Shown in pieces: positions 45,221-54,447 of a stretch of 64,000 nt of DNA (positions are counted from its first letter, which is position 1; the number at the start of each line of letters is the position of its first letter). Where the stretch lies: assembly GCA_031280615.1 (NCBI GenBank), contig JAITGO010000002.1:248001-312000 (forward strand), in the 5' to 3' direction. Below the pieces are notes generated by a model that searched no databases, had not been told where the DNA came from, and saw only the letters and a program-made list of their open reading frames with translations. Made by a program: the position numbers and the translations under genes. Origin of the DNA: Desulfobulbus sp. (lineage in GTDB: Bacteria; Desulfobacterota; Desulfobulbia; Desulfobulbales; Desulfobulbaceae).

Positions 45221-46252
45221 TTATTTGACGTGTAGGGTGACCAGGCGGATCAGGGTTTTGGTGGTGAACTCCTGATTCTCGCGCAGCGGCAGATTTTTGA
45301 GGGGCGATTCGGCCCGGGCGGCCTCTCGATGGCCGCCAGCGGGGCCAAACCGGCCGAAGGTGGCCTTGGCCAGCTTGCCGGCGTTTTTCCGGTAGCCGTC
45401 GCAGCGGAAAATCACCACCAGCTTCTCCCCGTGGATCCCGGAGACGATCACCCAGTCGAACCCCTCGACCCGGTTGAAGAAATCGGCGATGATCACCAGA
45501 ATGTCGGGGGTGCCGACCTTGCCTAGGTGGACATAGGCCCGGTGGTTGCTCGCCTTGACCTCGTTGAGGGCGGTGCGGAAATAGCGGAGTTCGGAGCGAC
45601 GCAACTCGGTCAGCTCGAACTTGCGCACTAGGTTGAGGTTGGCGATGTTGAACAGATAGCGGAAACAGATGCCGTCGGCCACCTGCATGTTCTGCTTCTG
45701 GAAATTCTGGGTATCGACCTTGATGCCGTAGAACAGGGCCGTGGCCAGGGAAACCGAGGGCTTGATCCCGGCGGCGCGGAGATATTCCACCATTATCGAG
45801 GAAACGGCACCGTATTCCGGGCGGATATCGATGAAGGCCGCGTCCCAGCCGGTGGTGACCGGATGATGGTCGATCACCGCGTTGAAGGTCATTTTTTCGA
45901 AACAGGCCAAATGGTTGGGCTGGGAATCGAGCAGGATCTTCTTGGTGTAGTCTTTCGTCGATAGGGTGTGGAGCCGCTCGATGGGGATTTTCAGCCGCTC
46001 CACCATGGTCAGGTTATTCAATCGCCTGATTTCGTTGGGATAGCCGATGGTGACGCCTTGTACCCGATAGCTGAGCAGCCGTTTGAGTGCCATGGCCGAG
46101 GCGATGGCGTCGGGGTCGGCATTAATGATGATCAACACCGTGTCGTTGCGTTCAAAAAGAGCCCAGAGTCCGTTAAGCCGGGCAATAGCCGAGTTCTTGC
46201 TGGCGCTTCTGGTTATATTGTTGTCCGCAATTTTTTCGAGTCGTTTCTGCAT
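45221..46252 (-). CDS. DHH-family phosphoesterase (NrnA-like)
   Basis: 343 residues from the ATG at 46252. DHH motifs: INADPDAIASAMALKRLL (~residue 40), ILLDSQPNHL (~residue 107) and VIDHHP (~residue 125). The C-terminal DHHA1 domain ends in the GGHREAA motif (~residue 305). The family cleaves short oligonucleotides or 3',5'-pAp. The GPAGGH form with the D-P-D-A metal site suggests an active enzyme. Monocistronic, divergent from the LptG-like gene. Confidence 0.88.
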   Translation of the reverse strand: MQKRLEKIADNNITRSASKNSAIARLNGLWALFERNDTVLIIINADPDAIASAMALKRLLSYRVQGVTIGYPNEIRRLNNLTMVERLKIPIERLHTLSTKDYTKKILLDSQPNHLACFEKMTFNAVIDHHPVTTGWDAAFIDIRPEYGAVSSIMVEYLRAAGIKPSVSLATALFYGIKVDTQNFQKQNMQVADGICFRYLFNIANLNLVRKFELTELRRSELRYFRTALNEVKASNHRAYVHLGKVGTPDILVIIADFFNRVEGFDWVIVSGIHGEKLVVIFRCDGYRKNAGKLAKATFGRFGPAGGHREAARAESPLKNLPLRENQEFTTKTLIRLVTLHVK

Positions 46253-46677
46253 GTAGACAGGGATCAATAAGTAAACATTGCCGTCTCGAAGCGAACACCG
46301 CACACAGGCTCTAATTCGGCGAAAGCGGCACCCCGGTCGACGCCTTCCCATGCGGTCCGGGTGCGTTCGTGGCGCGGCCCGGCATGGGGACAAGGGGCAT
46401 CGGATACAAACTGCTGCAACGTATCTTGTCTCAGCGAACAAAAAAGCGAAAAATACGAAGTTCGCAACTTACACAGTGACACTGAGAAGTGCAAGCTCCG
46501 TCTTTCCGGAAGGCGAAGCGGGCCGCCGCCCGGCGCCGTCCCGCGTATCCCTTGACGGAAACGGGGCGAGAGGGTACTACAGAACTGGCAGCGCCGGCCC
46601 GCACGTCCCCGGTTTCCGAAGGCGGCACCGGACCGTTTTCCAAGCGCCCTTGACGATCCTCCACCGACGACCGTTGC
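46253..46677. other. 425-base divergent intergenic region
   Basis: Between the DHH gene (minus) and the LptG-like gene (plus). It should carry both promoters. I see no RNA gene or clear repeat; small frames in it look like chance. Confidence 0.4.
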
Positions 46678-47760
46678 ATGATTCTGCTTCACCGCTACAT
46701 CCTGGCCCATTTCTTCCGCAACCTCGCCCTGATTCTGGCCAGCTTCATCAGCATCTACCTGCTGATCGATTTCTTTGAAAAAATCGACGACTTCGTCGAG
46801 AAAGGCAAATCCTTCGGCCTGGTCGCCAAGTTCTTTCTGCTCAACATCCCCTTCATCGTCGACATGATGAGCCCGGTCTGCATCCTGCTGGCCGGGGTCG
46901 TCACCCTTGGTATGCTCAACCACAGCAACGAACTGATCGCGCTGAAGGCCTGCGGCATCCCGTTACGAAAAATCGTTCGCCCGATTATCGCCGCCGCCCT
47001 GGCCTGCATCGTCCTGTTCCTGGCCATGGCTCAAATGGTCCTGCCCACCACGGTCAGCACCACCAACTCCATCTGGAACCGCGAAGTCAAGGGCAGAACC
47101 TTCTCGGGCATTTACCGCAACGGCCGGTACTACTACCGTGGGCAGGACGGCTTTTACTCCTTTGCCCGGCCCGATCCCCAAAAGAACGTGTTCGCGAATT
47201 TTTCGTACACCACCTGGAATTCGACTTACCAGGCCCAGAGCCTGATCACCGCAGCCAGCGCCGTCTGGAACCAGGGCCTGTGGACACTGTATGACGGCCA
47301 GGCCCAAAAGGCCAGCGGCAACGAACGATTCGCCACCGATGTCTTCCCGGAGCGGCATTTCGAATTCCCCGAACAGCCCGATGCGTTTTTCGTCCCGCCC
47401 TATCGCTCCATGGAGCTCTCGCTCACCGAACTGTACCGGGAAACCAAACACAGTCGCTCCGACGAGGCGCGCAACAAGGCCTGGGCCGAATTCTACGGCC
47501 GGATTTCCTACACCTTCCTGGGCCTGCCCCTGCTGATGCTCGGGTTGCCCCTGCTGCTGCTGGTCTACCGCAAATGGGGCCGGGACCTCTCGTTGGCCAT
47601 CCCGGTGAGCTGCGGCATGGCCTTTGTCTGCTGGGGCCTGTACACCACCCTCCAATCCCTGGCCAAGGCCAGCTATCTCCCGCCCTTGTTGGCGGCGATC
47701 TCGGTGCACCTGCTGGTCAGCGGCCTGGGACTGTATCTCCTGATGCGCGAGGACACCTGA
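46678..47760 (+). CDS. LptG/LptF-family permease (LPS export)
   Basis: 360 residues. YjgP/YjgQ family pattern: MILLHRYILAHFFRNLALI at the start, membrane segments at ~15-35, ~55-80 and ~98-120, then a large periplasmic domain (~125-270) and three C-terminal membrane segments (~280-355). LptF and LptG form the membrane part of the ABC transporter that extracts lipopolysaccharide. Whether it is LptF or LptG is not clear; the usual partner is not adjacent. Overlaps the next gene by one base (TGATG). Confidence 0.85.
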   Translation: MILLHRYILAHFFRNLALILASFISIYLLIDFFEKIDDFVEKGKSFGLVAKFFLLNIPFIVDMMSPVCILLAGVVTLGMLNHSNELIALKACGIPLRKIVRPIIAAALACIVLFLAMAQMVLPTTVSTTNSIWNREVKGRTFSGIYRNGRYYYRGQDGFYSFARPDPQKNVFANFSYTTWNSTYQAQSLITAASAVWNQGLWTLYDGQAQKASGNERFATDVFPERHFEFPEQPDAFFVPPYRSMELSLTELYRETKHSRSDEARNKAWAEFYGRISYTFLGLPLLMLGLPLLLLVYRKWGRDLSLAIPVSCGMAFVCWGLYTTLQSLAKASYLPPLLAAISVHLLVSGLGLYLLMREDT

Positions 47761-48515
47761 TGCCCCGGCGGATCGGCATTGTCGGCGTGCCGCCCCTGGC
47801 GGTGATCGAGTCCATCAACCGGGCGGGCGATGCGATTGTCGATCTCGACGAGCTGCAGGTGCGGGCCTCCATCGACCAGACCGCCTCCCGCATCCCTCGC
47901 GCCTACTGCGCCATCCTCCGCACCGTGGTGCTCAACTGCCTCCACCTGCGGCTGGATGAGGTCTACATTGACGTCGGGCCGGGCAAGTGCGACTGCGCGC
48001 TCCATGTGGCCGAAGTGATTGCCGACCTGTTGCCGGTGCCGGTCATCCGCACCCGCAACCAGGACACCCGCGCCTTCGGTCACCCGCTCTGCACCGGCCA
48101 GTTGCCGTTGATGGAAAAATTTCTCCGCATCACCAAGGGGGTACAGTCGGCCGCGCCCTACCCGTCCATGCCCCCCTGCCGCCCCACCTGCGGCTTTTGG
48201 GGAGTACCGCCCAGGGATTTTTCCCTGCTGGCGCCCTTTCCCGACACCACCCATGTCTTCGGCTGGACGCGATGCATGGAAAACAAAACCCCCGCCGACC
48301 TCGAGCTGGAACGGCATTTCGACCCCGCCATCCCCACCGTTTTCTTCTCGCAGTCCTTCTGTGCCAAATCGGTTCTGGCCAAGCATCTGGCAGCCAAGCA
48401 TCCCCGCGCCATTGCCGTGGATTGCGACGTCACCGCCGGCAGTTCCACCCGCGCCAAGATCGAGGCCTTCCTCGAACTCTCCGGCATCCGGACCGACCAG
48501 CGAGGCACGGCCTGA
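47760..48515 (+). CDS. Cys-rich protein coupled to an ASKHA activator
   Basis: 251 residues from the ATG that shares its A with the LptG stop. There are several Cys in pairs: GKCDCALH (~residue 78), PPCRPTCGFWG (~residue 140), and single Cys at TRCMEN and QSFCAKS (~residues 172 and 200). The pattern would suit Fe-S binding. I do not recognise the family. It overlaps the following activator-like gene by one base, so it may be the partner or substrate of that ATPase, as the dehydratase is for 2-hydroxyacyl-CoA dehydratase activators. That link is inference. Confidence 0.7.
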   Translation: MPRRIGIVGVPPLAVIESINRAGDAIVDLDELQVRASIDQTASRIPRAYCAILRTVVLNCLHLRLDEVYIDVGPGKCDCALHVAEVIADLLPVPVIRTRNQDTRAFGHPLCTGQLPLMEKFLRITKGVQSAAPYPSMPPCRPTCGFWGVPPRDFSLLAPFPDTTHVFGWTRCMENKTPADLELERHFDPAIPTVFFSQSFCAKSVLAKHLAAKHPRAIAVDCDVTAGSSTRAKIEAFLELSGIRTDQRGTA

Positions 48516-49162
48516 TGCTCCTTGCGGATTTCGGCACCACCTACTGCAAAATCCTGGATACGCGCCGCGACAGCAGCCCGCGCATTGTCGCCACCCGCGA
48601 CCTGGACCGTTCCTTCCGGGCCGACCTGGCCACCGGTCACAACGCCGCCCACAGGAGCCTGCGCAGCATCAACGAGCTGACCGCCCTGGCCAGGGGCGGC
48701 CTCCGCCTGGTCGACCGACCGCATTTCGTCCTCCTCGACTGCGGCAGCCGCGACATCAAGTTCGTCCGCATCGAGGACGGCCGCGTAACCGACATGGGTT
48801 GGAACGCCGAATGCGGCGCCTCCATGGGGTTCACCATCGAGCTGCTCTCCACCTATTACCAGCTCGACTACGCCGCCATCCCCGCCCCGGCAACCGGTTT
48901 TTCCGTCACCTGCGGCGTGCTCGGCATGAGCCACATCTTCGACGCTGTGGTCTCCGGCATCTCCGAGGCCGAGGCAGTGGCCCGCTTCGTGCGCGGCATC
49001 GCCCTCAATGCCCACCGCTTCGCCCACGAGCCGGACGAGCTGTTCCTTTCCGGCGGCCTCTGCGCCAATCCGCTGTTTGTCGCCAGCTTTCCCTGCCGAA
49101 TCCATCCCCTGGGCCGCTTTGTCCTGCTGGAGGGCTTGCTGGCAACTCTGGATCAGGAATAG
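48515..49162 (+). CDS. 2-hydroxyacyl-CoA dehydratase activator-like ASKHA ATPase (BcrAD/BadFG family)
   Basis: 215 residues. ASKHA phosphate motifs: LLADFGTTYCKI at the N-terminus, LLDCGSRDIKFV (~residue 69) and LFLSGGLCANP (~residue 180). Two Cys in the places of the activator [4Fe-4S] ligands are visible: WNAECGASMGF (~residue 95) and FSVTCGVLGMSH (~residue 130). Activators are homodimers that bind one cluster across the dimer and use ATP to inject an electron. At 215 residues it is shorter than usual (~255-260). No dehydratase subunits are adjacent, apart from the Cys-rich gene upstream. Confidence 0.82.
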   Translation: MLLADFGTTYCKILDTRRDSSPRIVATRDLDRSFRADLATGHNAAHRSLRSINELTALARGGLRLVDRPHFVLLDCGSRDIKFVRIEDGRVTDMGWNAECGASMGFTIELLSTYYQLDYAAIPAPATGFSVTCGVLGMSHIFDAVVSGISEAEAVARFVRGIALNAHRFAHEPDELFLSGGLCANPLFVASFPCRIHPLGRFVLLEGLLATLDQE

Positions 49163-49188
49163 CGCAGGCGCGCGCATCCCCCGAAAAC

Positions 49189-49227
49189 AGGAAAGCCGGC
49201 TATCGCATGGCGACACCCGGCTTTCCT
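49189..49227. terminator. Bidirectional terminator-like inverted repeat
   Basis: 11-bp stem AGGAAAGCCGG / CCGGCTTTCCT between convergent genes. On the minus strand it is followed by GTTTTCGG. Confidence 0.6.
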
Positions 49228-49262
49228 TAGATCGATCGAAAAAAAGACCAAGCCAACGGCTT

Positions 49263-49436
49263 CTACTTCTCTTTCTTATCTTTCTTCTTATCCTTCTTTT
49301 TTTTCTTCTTGTCTTTGTCTTTTTTCTCTTTCTTCTTCTTTTCCTTATCCTTGTCTTTCATCGGACAATCGGAACATCGCTTGCCTTTCTTCTTGTATCC
49401 CTCGCAGCACTTGTCCTTCTTCTTGTCTTTTCCCAT
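49263..49436 (-). CDS. Lys-rich mini-protein with Cys motif
   Basis: 57 residues from the ATG at 49436, which has AGGAGA upstream. The N-terminal ~25 residues hold CC at positions 9-10 and a C..C pair (RCSDCP). The rest is almost all Lys, Asp and Glu (MKDKDKEKKKKEKKDK). I recall similar CC-CxxC starts in short proteins of related bacteria, but no function. The low-complexity tail would bind acidic polymers. The Cys motif and ribosome binding site argue for a true gene and not a chance frame. Confidence 0.6.
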   Translation of the reverse strand: MGKDKKKDKCCEGYKKKGKRCSDCPMKDKDKEKKKKEKKDKDKKKKKKDKKKDKKEK

Positions 49437-49546
49437 GGTTCGTCTCCTGTCACCATTGGCCAAGGATTCGGATCGTTCGGTTCCCGGTCGGTCACCCCTT
49501 TGTCACACCCACAATGTATGACCGACCGCCGCGACTGCAAAGGCAA

Positions 49547-50287
49547 TTATTCCTTTTTGCCCTTTTCTTTCTCTTTTTCCTTGGCCGCCGGCTGCACTTC
49601 CAGCAGTTCGACCTGGAACACCAGCATGGAGCCGGGCTCGATCACCGGAGGGGCGCCACGGTCGCCATAGGCGAGATCCGGCGGGATGTACAATTCGGCG
49701 GTGGTGCCGGTGTTCAGCAGCTGCAGCGCTTCCTGCCAGCCGGCAATGACCTGGTTGACCTGGAAGACGGCCGGCTCGTTGCGTTTGTAGGAGCTGTCGA
49801 ATTCCTTGCCATCCAGCAGGGTGCCCTTGTAATGAACCTTGACGGTGTCGGCAGGGGTCGGCTTGGCGCCCTCGCCTTTCTTGAGGATCTTGTACTGCAA
49901 GCCCGACTTGGTTTCGACCACGCCTTCCTTGGCCTTGTTGGCCTTGAGAAACTCCTCGGCGGCCTTGCGGTTCTTCTGGACCATGGCCACGGTCTTCTGG
50001 ACCTGCTTATCCTGCTGCCGCTTAGCGAATTCCTGCTGAATGGCGGCCGCGGCCTCGGGGGTCAGCAGTGGCTTATTGCCGTTGTAGCCGTCATTGATCC
50101 CTTGCTGCAACACGCCCAGATCGAATTTCTCCTCCAGGCCCTTGAAGTATTCGCCAAGATCCAACCCCATGGCATAACTCAATTTCTGCTCATCGGTCTT
50201 CAACTCGGCGGGTTGAGCCTGATCGGCGGCAAAGGCCGGCCGCACCATGAGCAGCAGGGCCAGCAGCCCGGACACACACCATTTCAT
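49547..50287 (-). CDS. FKBP-type peptidyl-prolyl isomerase (FkpA/Mip-like)
   Basis: 246 residues. Signal peptide (LLALLLMVRPAFAADQ), so periplasmic or outer-membrane-associated. The N-terminal helical dimerisation domain (~residues 25-120) is followed by the FKBP domain (~130-230) with VKVHYKGTLLDGKEFDSS, VIAGWQEALQLL and YIPPDLAYGDRG, which includes the active-site Asp and Tyr/Trp residues. The end is Lys/Glu-rich (EKEKEKGKKE). It helps fold or rescue exported proteins. Fully intact. Confidence 0.93.
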   Translation of the reverse strand: MKWCVSGLLALLLMVRPAFAADQAQPAELKTDEQKLSYAMGLDLGEYFKGLEEKFDLGVLQQGINDGYNGNKPLLTPEAAAAIQQEFAKRQQDKQVQKTVAMVQKNRKAAEEFLKANKAKEGVVETKSGLQYKILKKGEGAKPTPADTVKVHYKGTLLDGKEFDSSYKRNEPAVFQVNQVIAGWQEALQLLNTGTTAELYIPPDLAYGDRGAPPVIEPGSMLVFQVELLEVQPAAKEKEKEKGKKE

Positions 50288-50472
50288 ACAAATCTCCTTT
50301 TCAATGATTGAGGGCTAACGGTATTCACGGTCGGCAGGGGTGAGTTTGACCGGCCAGGAGCACCAGGATGGACGGCAACGACATTGCAACAGACGCCCTA
50401 TTGCGCACGCGGTTGAAGCTAATCATTCTTTCCAGGCCGGTGTCCACTTTTTTTTGTGATTCAGCGGATTTT

Positions 50473-51771
50473 CTACAATTTTCTTTTATCGATGACCCGC
50501 TTGGCCTTGCCTTCGGATCGCTCCAGGGTCTTCTCCTCGACCAGCTTCACCTCGACCCCGACCCCGAGTTCCGAGGCCAGTCGGTTCTTGATCCGTTCGA
50601 CCACCTCGCGCTGCTTCTTCATCTGGTCGAAAAAGATGGATTCCATCACTTCCACCAGCACGGTGATCTTGTCGGCATGGTTTTCCCGTTCGACCACGAT
50701 CTGGTAATGCGGTTCGGTGCCCTCGACCTCGAACAGGACCTTCTCGATCTGGATGGGGAACACGTTGACGCCCTTGATGATCAGCATATCGTCGGAACGG
50801 CCCATCACCCGCTGCATCCGTTTCATGGTCCGGCCGCAGGGGCAGGGCTCGGGGATGAACCGGGTCAGGTCCCTGGTCCGGTAGCGGACTATGGGAAAGG
50901 CCTCCTTAGTCAGGGTGGTGATCACCAACTCGCCGATTTCGCCCTCGGGCACCGGCTCCAGGGTCACCGGATCGAGCACCTCGAGTAGGAAATGGTCCTC
51001 GTTGATGTGCAAGCCGTTGCAGTACTGGCACTCGCCGGAAACCCCCGGCCCCATGACCTCGGACAAACCGTAGTTGTCGGTGGCGAGGATGCCCAGTTTC
51101 TGGTGGATCTCCTGGCGCATGGCCTCGGACCAGGGTTCGCCGCCGAACAGGCCGAAACGCAGGGACAACCCGTTGGGGTTGATCCCCATCTCCATCATGG
51201 TGTCGGCCAGGATCAGGGAATAGGAAGGGGTGCAGACCAGGGCGGTGGTCTTGAAATCCTGCATGATCTGGATCTGGCGCTTGGTGTTGCCCGCGGAAAT
51301 GGGGATGACCGAGGTCCCGATCAGCTCGGCGCCGTAGTGGAGGCCGAAACCGCCGGTAAACAGGCCGTAGCCGAAGGCGATCTGGATGACGTCGTTCTTG
51401 GTGACGCCGGCGGCGGTGATCACCCGGGCCACCAAATTCGACCAAGTCTTGATGTCGTTGCGGGTGTAGCCGACCACCGTGGCCTGGCCCGAGGTGCCGG
51501 AGGACGAATGCACCCGGACGATGTCGCGCAGGGGCACGGCGAACAGGCCGTAGGGATAGTTATCGCGCAGGTCCTGCTTTTCGGTGAACGGCAGCCGCCG
51601 GAGGTCGTCCAGGGACCGGATGTCGTCGTAGTTGAACTTGAGCTGATCGAATTTCTTCTTGTAGAAGGGAACATGGGTTCCCACCCGATACAGCGTGGAC
51701 TGAAGCCGCTCCAGCTGGAGCTGCTCCAGATCCTCCCTGGCCATGCATTCTCGTTCCGGTTCCCAGTACAT
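50473..51771 (-). CDS. paaK: Phenylacetate-CoA ligase (copy 1)
   Basis: 432 residues from the ATG at 51771; a longer in-frame start exists upstream. AMP-forming acyl-CoA synthetase motifs: [15 protein letters not shown] (~residue 85, the nucleotide loop) and [11 protein letters not shown] (~residue 225), with a C-terminal domain from ~330 ending in [10 protein letters not shown]. PaaK activates phenylacetate and related aryl acetates to CoA thioesters. It is the last gene of a minus-strand series that includes a second paaK and iorAB, so it likely handles aryl-acetates from aromatic amino acids. Confidence 0.92.
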   Translation of the reverse strand: MYWEPERECMAREDLEQLQLERLQSTLYRVGTHVPFYKKKFDQLKFNYDDIRSLDDLRRLPFTEKQDLRDNYPYGLFAVPLRDIVRVHSSSGTSGQATVVGYTRNDIKTWSNLVARVITAAGVTKNDVIQIAFGYGLFTGGFGLHYGAELIGTSVIPISAGNTKRQIQIMQDFKTTALVCTPSYSLILADTMMEMGINPNGLSLRFGLFGGEPWSEAMRQEIHQKLGILATDNYGLSEVMGPGVSGECQYCNGLHINEDHFLLEVLDPVTLEPVPEGEIGELVITTLTKEAFPIVRYRTRDLTRFIPEPCPCGRTMKRMQRVMGRSDDMLIIKGVNVFPIQIEKVLFEVEGTEPHYQIVVERENHADKITVLVEVMESIFFDQMKKQREVVERIKNRLASELGVGVEVKLVEEKTLERSEGKAKRVIDKRKL

Positions 51772-51820
51772 TGGTCTGTGTTTTGTCCTCGTTCGTCTGA
51801 CAGGATGGGGCATCCTGTAA

Positions 51821-52546
51821 TTACGCTATCTTTTCCCGTCCCAGGTAGGCCCGCTGCACATCGGCGTTGGCCAGCAGGTCGGCGGCAGGCCCCTGGAGGA
51901 TGACCTTGCCCACTTCAAGCACATAGCCCCGGTCGGCGATTCCCAGAGCCGCCTTGGCGTTCTGCTCGATCAGCAGCACGGTGTTGCCCTGGCCGCGCAG
52001 CCGGCAGATGATCTGGAAGATGTCGCGGACGATGAGCGGCGCCAGCCCGGTGGAGGGCTCGTCCATCATCACCAGTTTCGGCCGCGACATCAGGGCCCGG
52101 CCCATGGCCAGCATCTGCTGCTCGCCGCCGGACAGCGTCCCGGCCAGTTGCTGCCGCCGCTCGCGCAGGATGGGAAACAGCTCGTACTGGCGTTCCAGTT
52201 CCTTAAGCACCTCGGCCCGGCCCTGCTCCTTTTGCAGGATGAAGCCGCCCAACAGCAGGTTTTCCTCCACCGACATCGGGGCAAAGACCTGGCGGCCTTC
52301 CGGCACCAGCGCGCAGCCCGAGGCCACGATTCGCTCCACGGCCGTGCTGCCGGTGGCCTGGCCGAGAAACCTCACCTCGCCGCGCATCGGCCGGATCAAC
52401 CCGATTACGGTGTGCAGCAAGGTGGTCTTGCTGGCCCCGTTGGCGCCGATCATGGCCACGATCTCGCCCGGCTTGACATGGAGCGAGATGTTTTTCAGCA
52501 CCCGGAGCTTGCCGTAGCCGGCGTCGAGATTGCGAATCTTCAGCAT
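51821..52546 (-). CDS. livF: Branched-chain amino acid ABC transporter ATPase LivF, Walker A altered
   Basis: 241 residues. ABC ATPase: Walker [13 protein letters not shown] (~residue 35), ABC signature [16 protein letters not shown] (~residue 137), Walker [15 protein letters not shown] (~residue 157). The residue just before the Walker A lysine is Ser (codon AGC); the family has Gly. The rest of the protein is normal, so the change looks like a single GGC-to-AGC mutation. The effect on ATP binding is uncertain. LivF and LivG pair as the two ATPases of the Liv importer. Confidence 0.9.
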   Translation of the reverse strand: MLKIRNLDAGYGKLRVLKNISLHVKPGEIVAMIGANGASKTTLLHTVIGLIRPMRGEVRFLGQATGSTAVERIVASGCALVPEGRQVFAPMSVEENLLLGGFILQKEQGRAEVLKELERQYELFPILRERRQQLAGTLSGGEQQMLAMGRALMSRPKLVMMDEPSTGLAPLIVRDIFQIICRLRGQGNTVLLIEQNAKAALGIADRGYVLEVGKVILQGPAADLLANADVQRAYLGREKIA

Positions 52547-52585
52547 GGCGCCCGCCGCGGGGAACAGGGGGGAAGGCGCCGGTTG

Positions 52586-53368
52586 TCAGCCCGCATCGTC
52601 CTCTCCCAGGTAGATTTTGATCACCTCGGCGTTCTGCTGGATCTTGGCCGGGGTATCCTCGGCCAGTTTGGCGCCGAAGCTCAAGACCACGATCTCGTCG
52701 GAAATGTCCATCACCAGCGACATGTCGTGCTCGACCAGCAGCACAGTGATGCCCATGTCCCGGATGGTGGCGATCAGCCGGGCCACCTCGGCGGTCTCGT
52801 AGATGTTCAACCCTGCCGCCGGTTCGTCCAATAGAAGCAACTGCGGTTCGGCGGCCAGGGCCCGGGCCATCTCCACCGCCCGCTGCTGGCCAAAGGCGAG
52901 GCTGGTGGCTTCGGCCTCGGCCAGGTCGGCGATCTGAAGGAAATCGAGCAGCTCCATGGCCCGCGCCCGGATGGCCCGCTCCTCCTTCCAACTCTGGGGC
53001 AGGTTGAACAGGCCGGAGAAAAAACCGCTGCGGCTTTGCACGTGCCGGCCGACCATGACGCATTCCAGGGCGGTCATGCCGTGGAACAGCTTGATGTTCT
53101 GGAAGGTGCGCGCCATGCCCAGCCGGGCGATCTGATGCGTTTTCTTTCCCTGGATCTCTTGACCCCGGAAGGTGATGGTGCCGGCGGTTACCGGCAGGTT
53201 GCCGGCGATCAGGTTGAACAAGGTGGTCTTGCCGGCGCCGTTGGGCCCGATCACCGCCTTGATGCTGCCCGGCGCCACCGCAAAGTCGATGTCGTTGACC
53301 GCATGCAGGCCGCCGAACCGCTTATGCACGCCGCGCAGGGCCAGCAGGGGCTCGTTGCCGCCGCTCAT
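52586..53368 (-). CDS. livG: Branched-chain amino acid ABC transporter ATPase LivG
   Basis: 260 residues. Walker A IGPNGAGKTTLF (~residue 40), the LivG-specific region HQIARLGMARTFQNIKLF (~residue 85), the ABC signature TSLAFGQQRAVEMARAL (~residue 153) and Walker B LLLLDEPAAGLN (~residue 175). Here the Walker A is standard. Overlaps the livM stop (ATGA). Confidence 0.94.
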   Translation of the reverse strand: MSGGNEPLLALRGVHKRFGGLHAVNDIDFAVAPGSIKAVIGPNGAGKTTLFNLIAGNLPVTAGTITFRGQEIQGKKTHQIARLGMARTFQNIKLFHGMTALECVMVGRHVQSRSGFFSGLFNLPQSWKEERAIRARAMELLDFLQIADLAEAEATSLAFGQQRAVEMARALAAEPQLLLLDEPAAGLNIYETAEVARLIATIRDMGITVLLVEHDMSLVMDISDEIVVLSFGAKLAEDTPAKIQQNAEVIKIYLGEDDAG

Positions 53369-54447
53369 GCCCGCCCTCCCGGAACCAACCGCCGGGCCAG
53401 CTCCTTCAGCCGCAGGCTCAGGATGCCCTGCGGGGCGAACAGCATGACCGCGATCAGGATCACCCCGAAGACCATGTCGTCATGGGCGCCGAACACACCG
53501 CGCAACGAGAGGAAGGTCAGCCCCACCCCCATGATCAGAGTGCCCCAGAGATTGGTCATGCCGCCGACCGCGACCAGTGCCACATAGCGCACCGATTTCA
53601 TTACCGAGGCCTCGCTCGGCCCGATGCCGCCGTTGAAATGGGTGAGCAGCACCCCGGCCACGGCGGCGTAGACCGCGCTTAAGACAAAGACCTGGAGCTT
53701 GCAGCCGGCGGTGGCGATACCCGAGGCCTCGGCCGCCTCTTCGGAGCTGTGCAGCGAGCGCAGGGCCCGACCGACCCGCGAGCCGATCAAGTTGAGCAGC
53801 AAGGCCATCCCCAGGATGAGGGTGCCCCAGGCCACGTAAAAATTGAGCACCCGATGGTCGGCGCCGCCGCTCACCACCACCGGGCCGAAGCCGGCCAGAT
53901 CGGGCAGCAGGACAAAGGCGGGCACCTCGGCGATGCCGTCCGCTTCGCCGAAATAGGGCGAGGCCAGCAAGAGCCGGTAGACGATGGTGCCGAAGCCCAG
54001 GGTGGCCATGGCCAGATAGTGGCCCTTGAGCTTGAGCACCGGCACCCCGATGACCAGGGCCACCAGGGCTGCAGCCGCCACCGCCAGCCCGCCGGCCGCC
54101 CAGGGCGTCACCGTCAGCAGGGCCTCGCCGTAGATGTCCTGGCCGCTGACCAGCAGCCCGAGACTGTCGAGGATTCGCACCGGGGGCGCATCCTGGAACG
54201 GCAGCAGATTGCGGGTGGTCAAGGCCGCGGCCAGGTAGCCGCCAATGGCGAAAAAGCCGGCATGGCCGATGGAAATCTGGCCGGCATAGCCCATGAGCAC
54301 CCCGAGCCCGATCACCACCAGGCCGTAATAGGCGGCCATGGTGAGCTGGGTCAGGTAGAATTGGGTCCCGGTGGCCACGGTAAGCAGGTGCAGGCCCACG
54401 GTCGCCAGGCAGAGGGCCGCCAGGGAAAAATTCTTCCGGGTGCGCAT
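53365..54447 (-). CDS. livM: Branched-chain amino acid ABC transporter permease LivM
   Basis: 360 residues from the ATG at 54447, which overlaps the livH stop. Eight to ten membrane helices; family motif GQISIGHAGFFAIGGYLAA (~residue 53) and VLKLKGHYLAMATLGFGTI (~residue 140). A longer in-frame reading upstream runs inside livH and is an artefact. Confidence 0.93.
   Translation of the reverse strand: MRTRKNFSLAALCLATVGLHLLTVATGTQFYLTQLTMAAYYGLVVIGLGVLMGYAGQISIGHAGFFAIGGYLAAALTTRNLLPFQDAPPVRILDSLGLLVSGQDIYGEALLTVTPWAAGGLAVAAAALVALVIGVPVLKLKGHYLAMATLGFGTIVYRLLLASPYFGEADGIAEVPAFVLLPDLAGFGPVVVSGGADHRVLNFYVAWGTLILGMALLLNLIGSRVGRALRSLHSSEEAAEASGIATAGCKLQVFVLSAVYAAVAGVLLTHFNGGIGPSEASVMKSVRYVALVAVGGMTNLWGTLIMGVGLTFLSLRGVFGAHDDMVFGVILIAVMLFAPQGILSLRLKELARRLVPGGRA

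Noticed and set aside
47574..47759. Upstream extension of the Cys-rich protein
   Set aside because: It lies entirely inside the LptG-like gene in another frame; the ATG at 47760 gives the normal coupled start.
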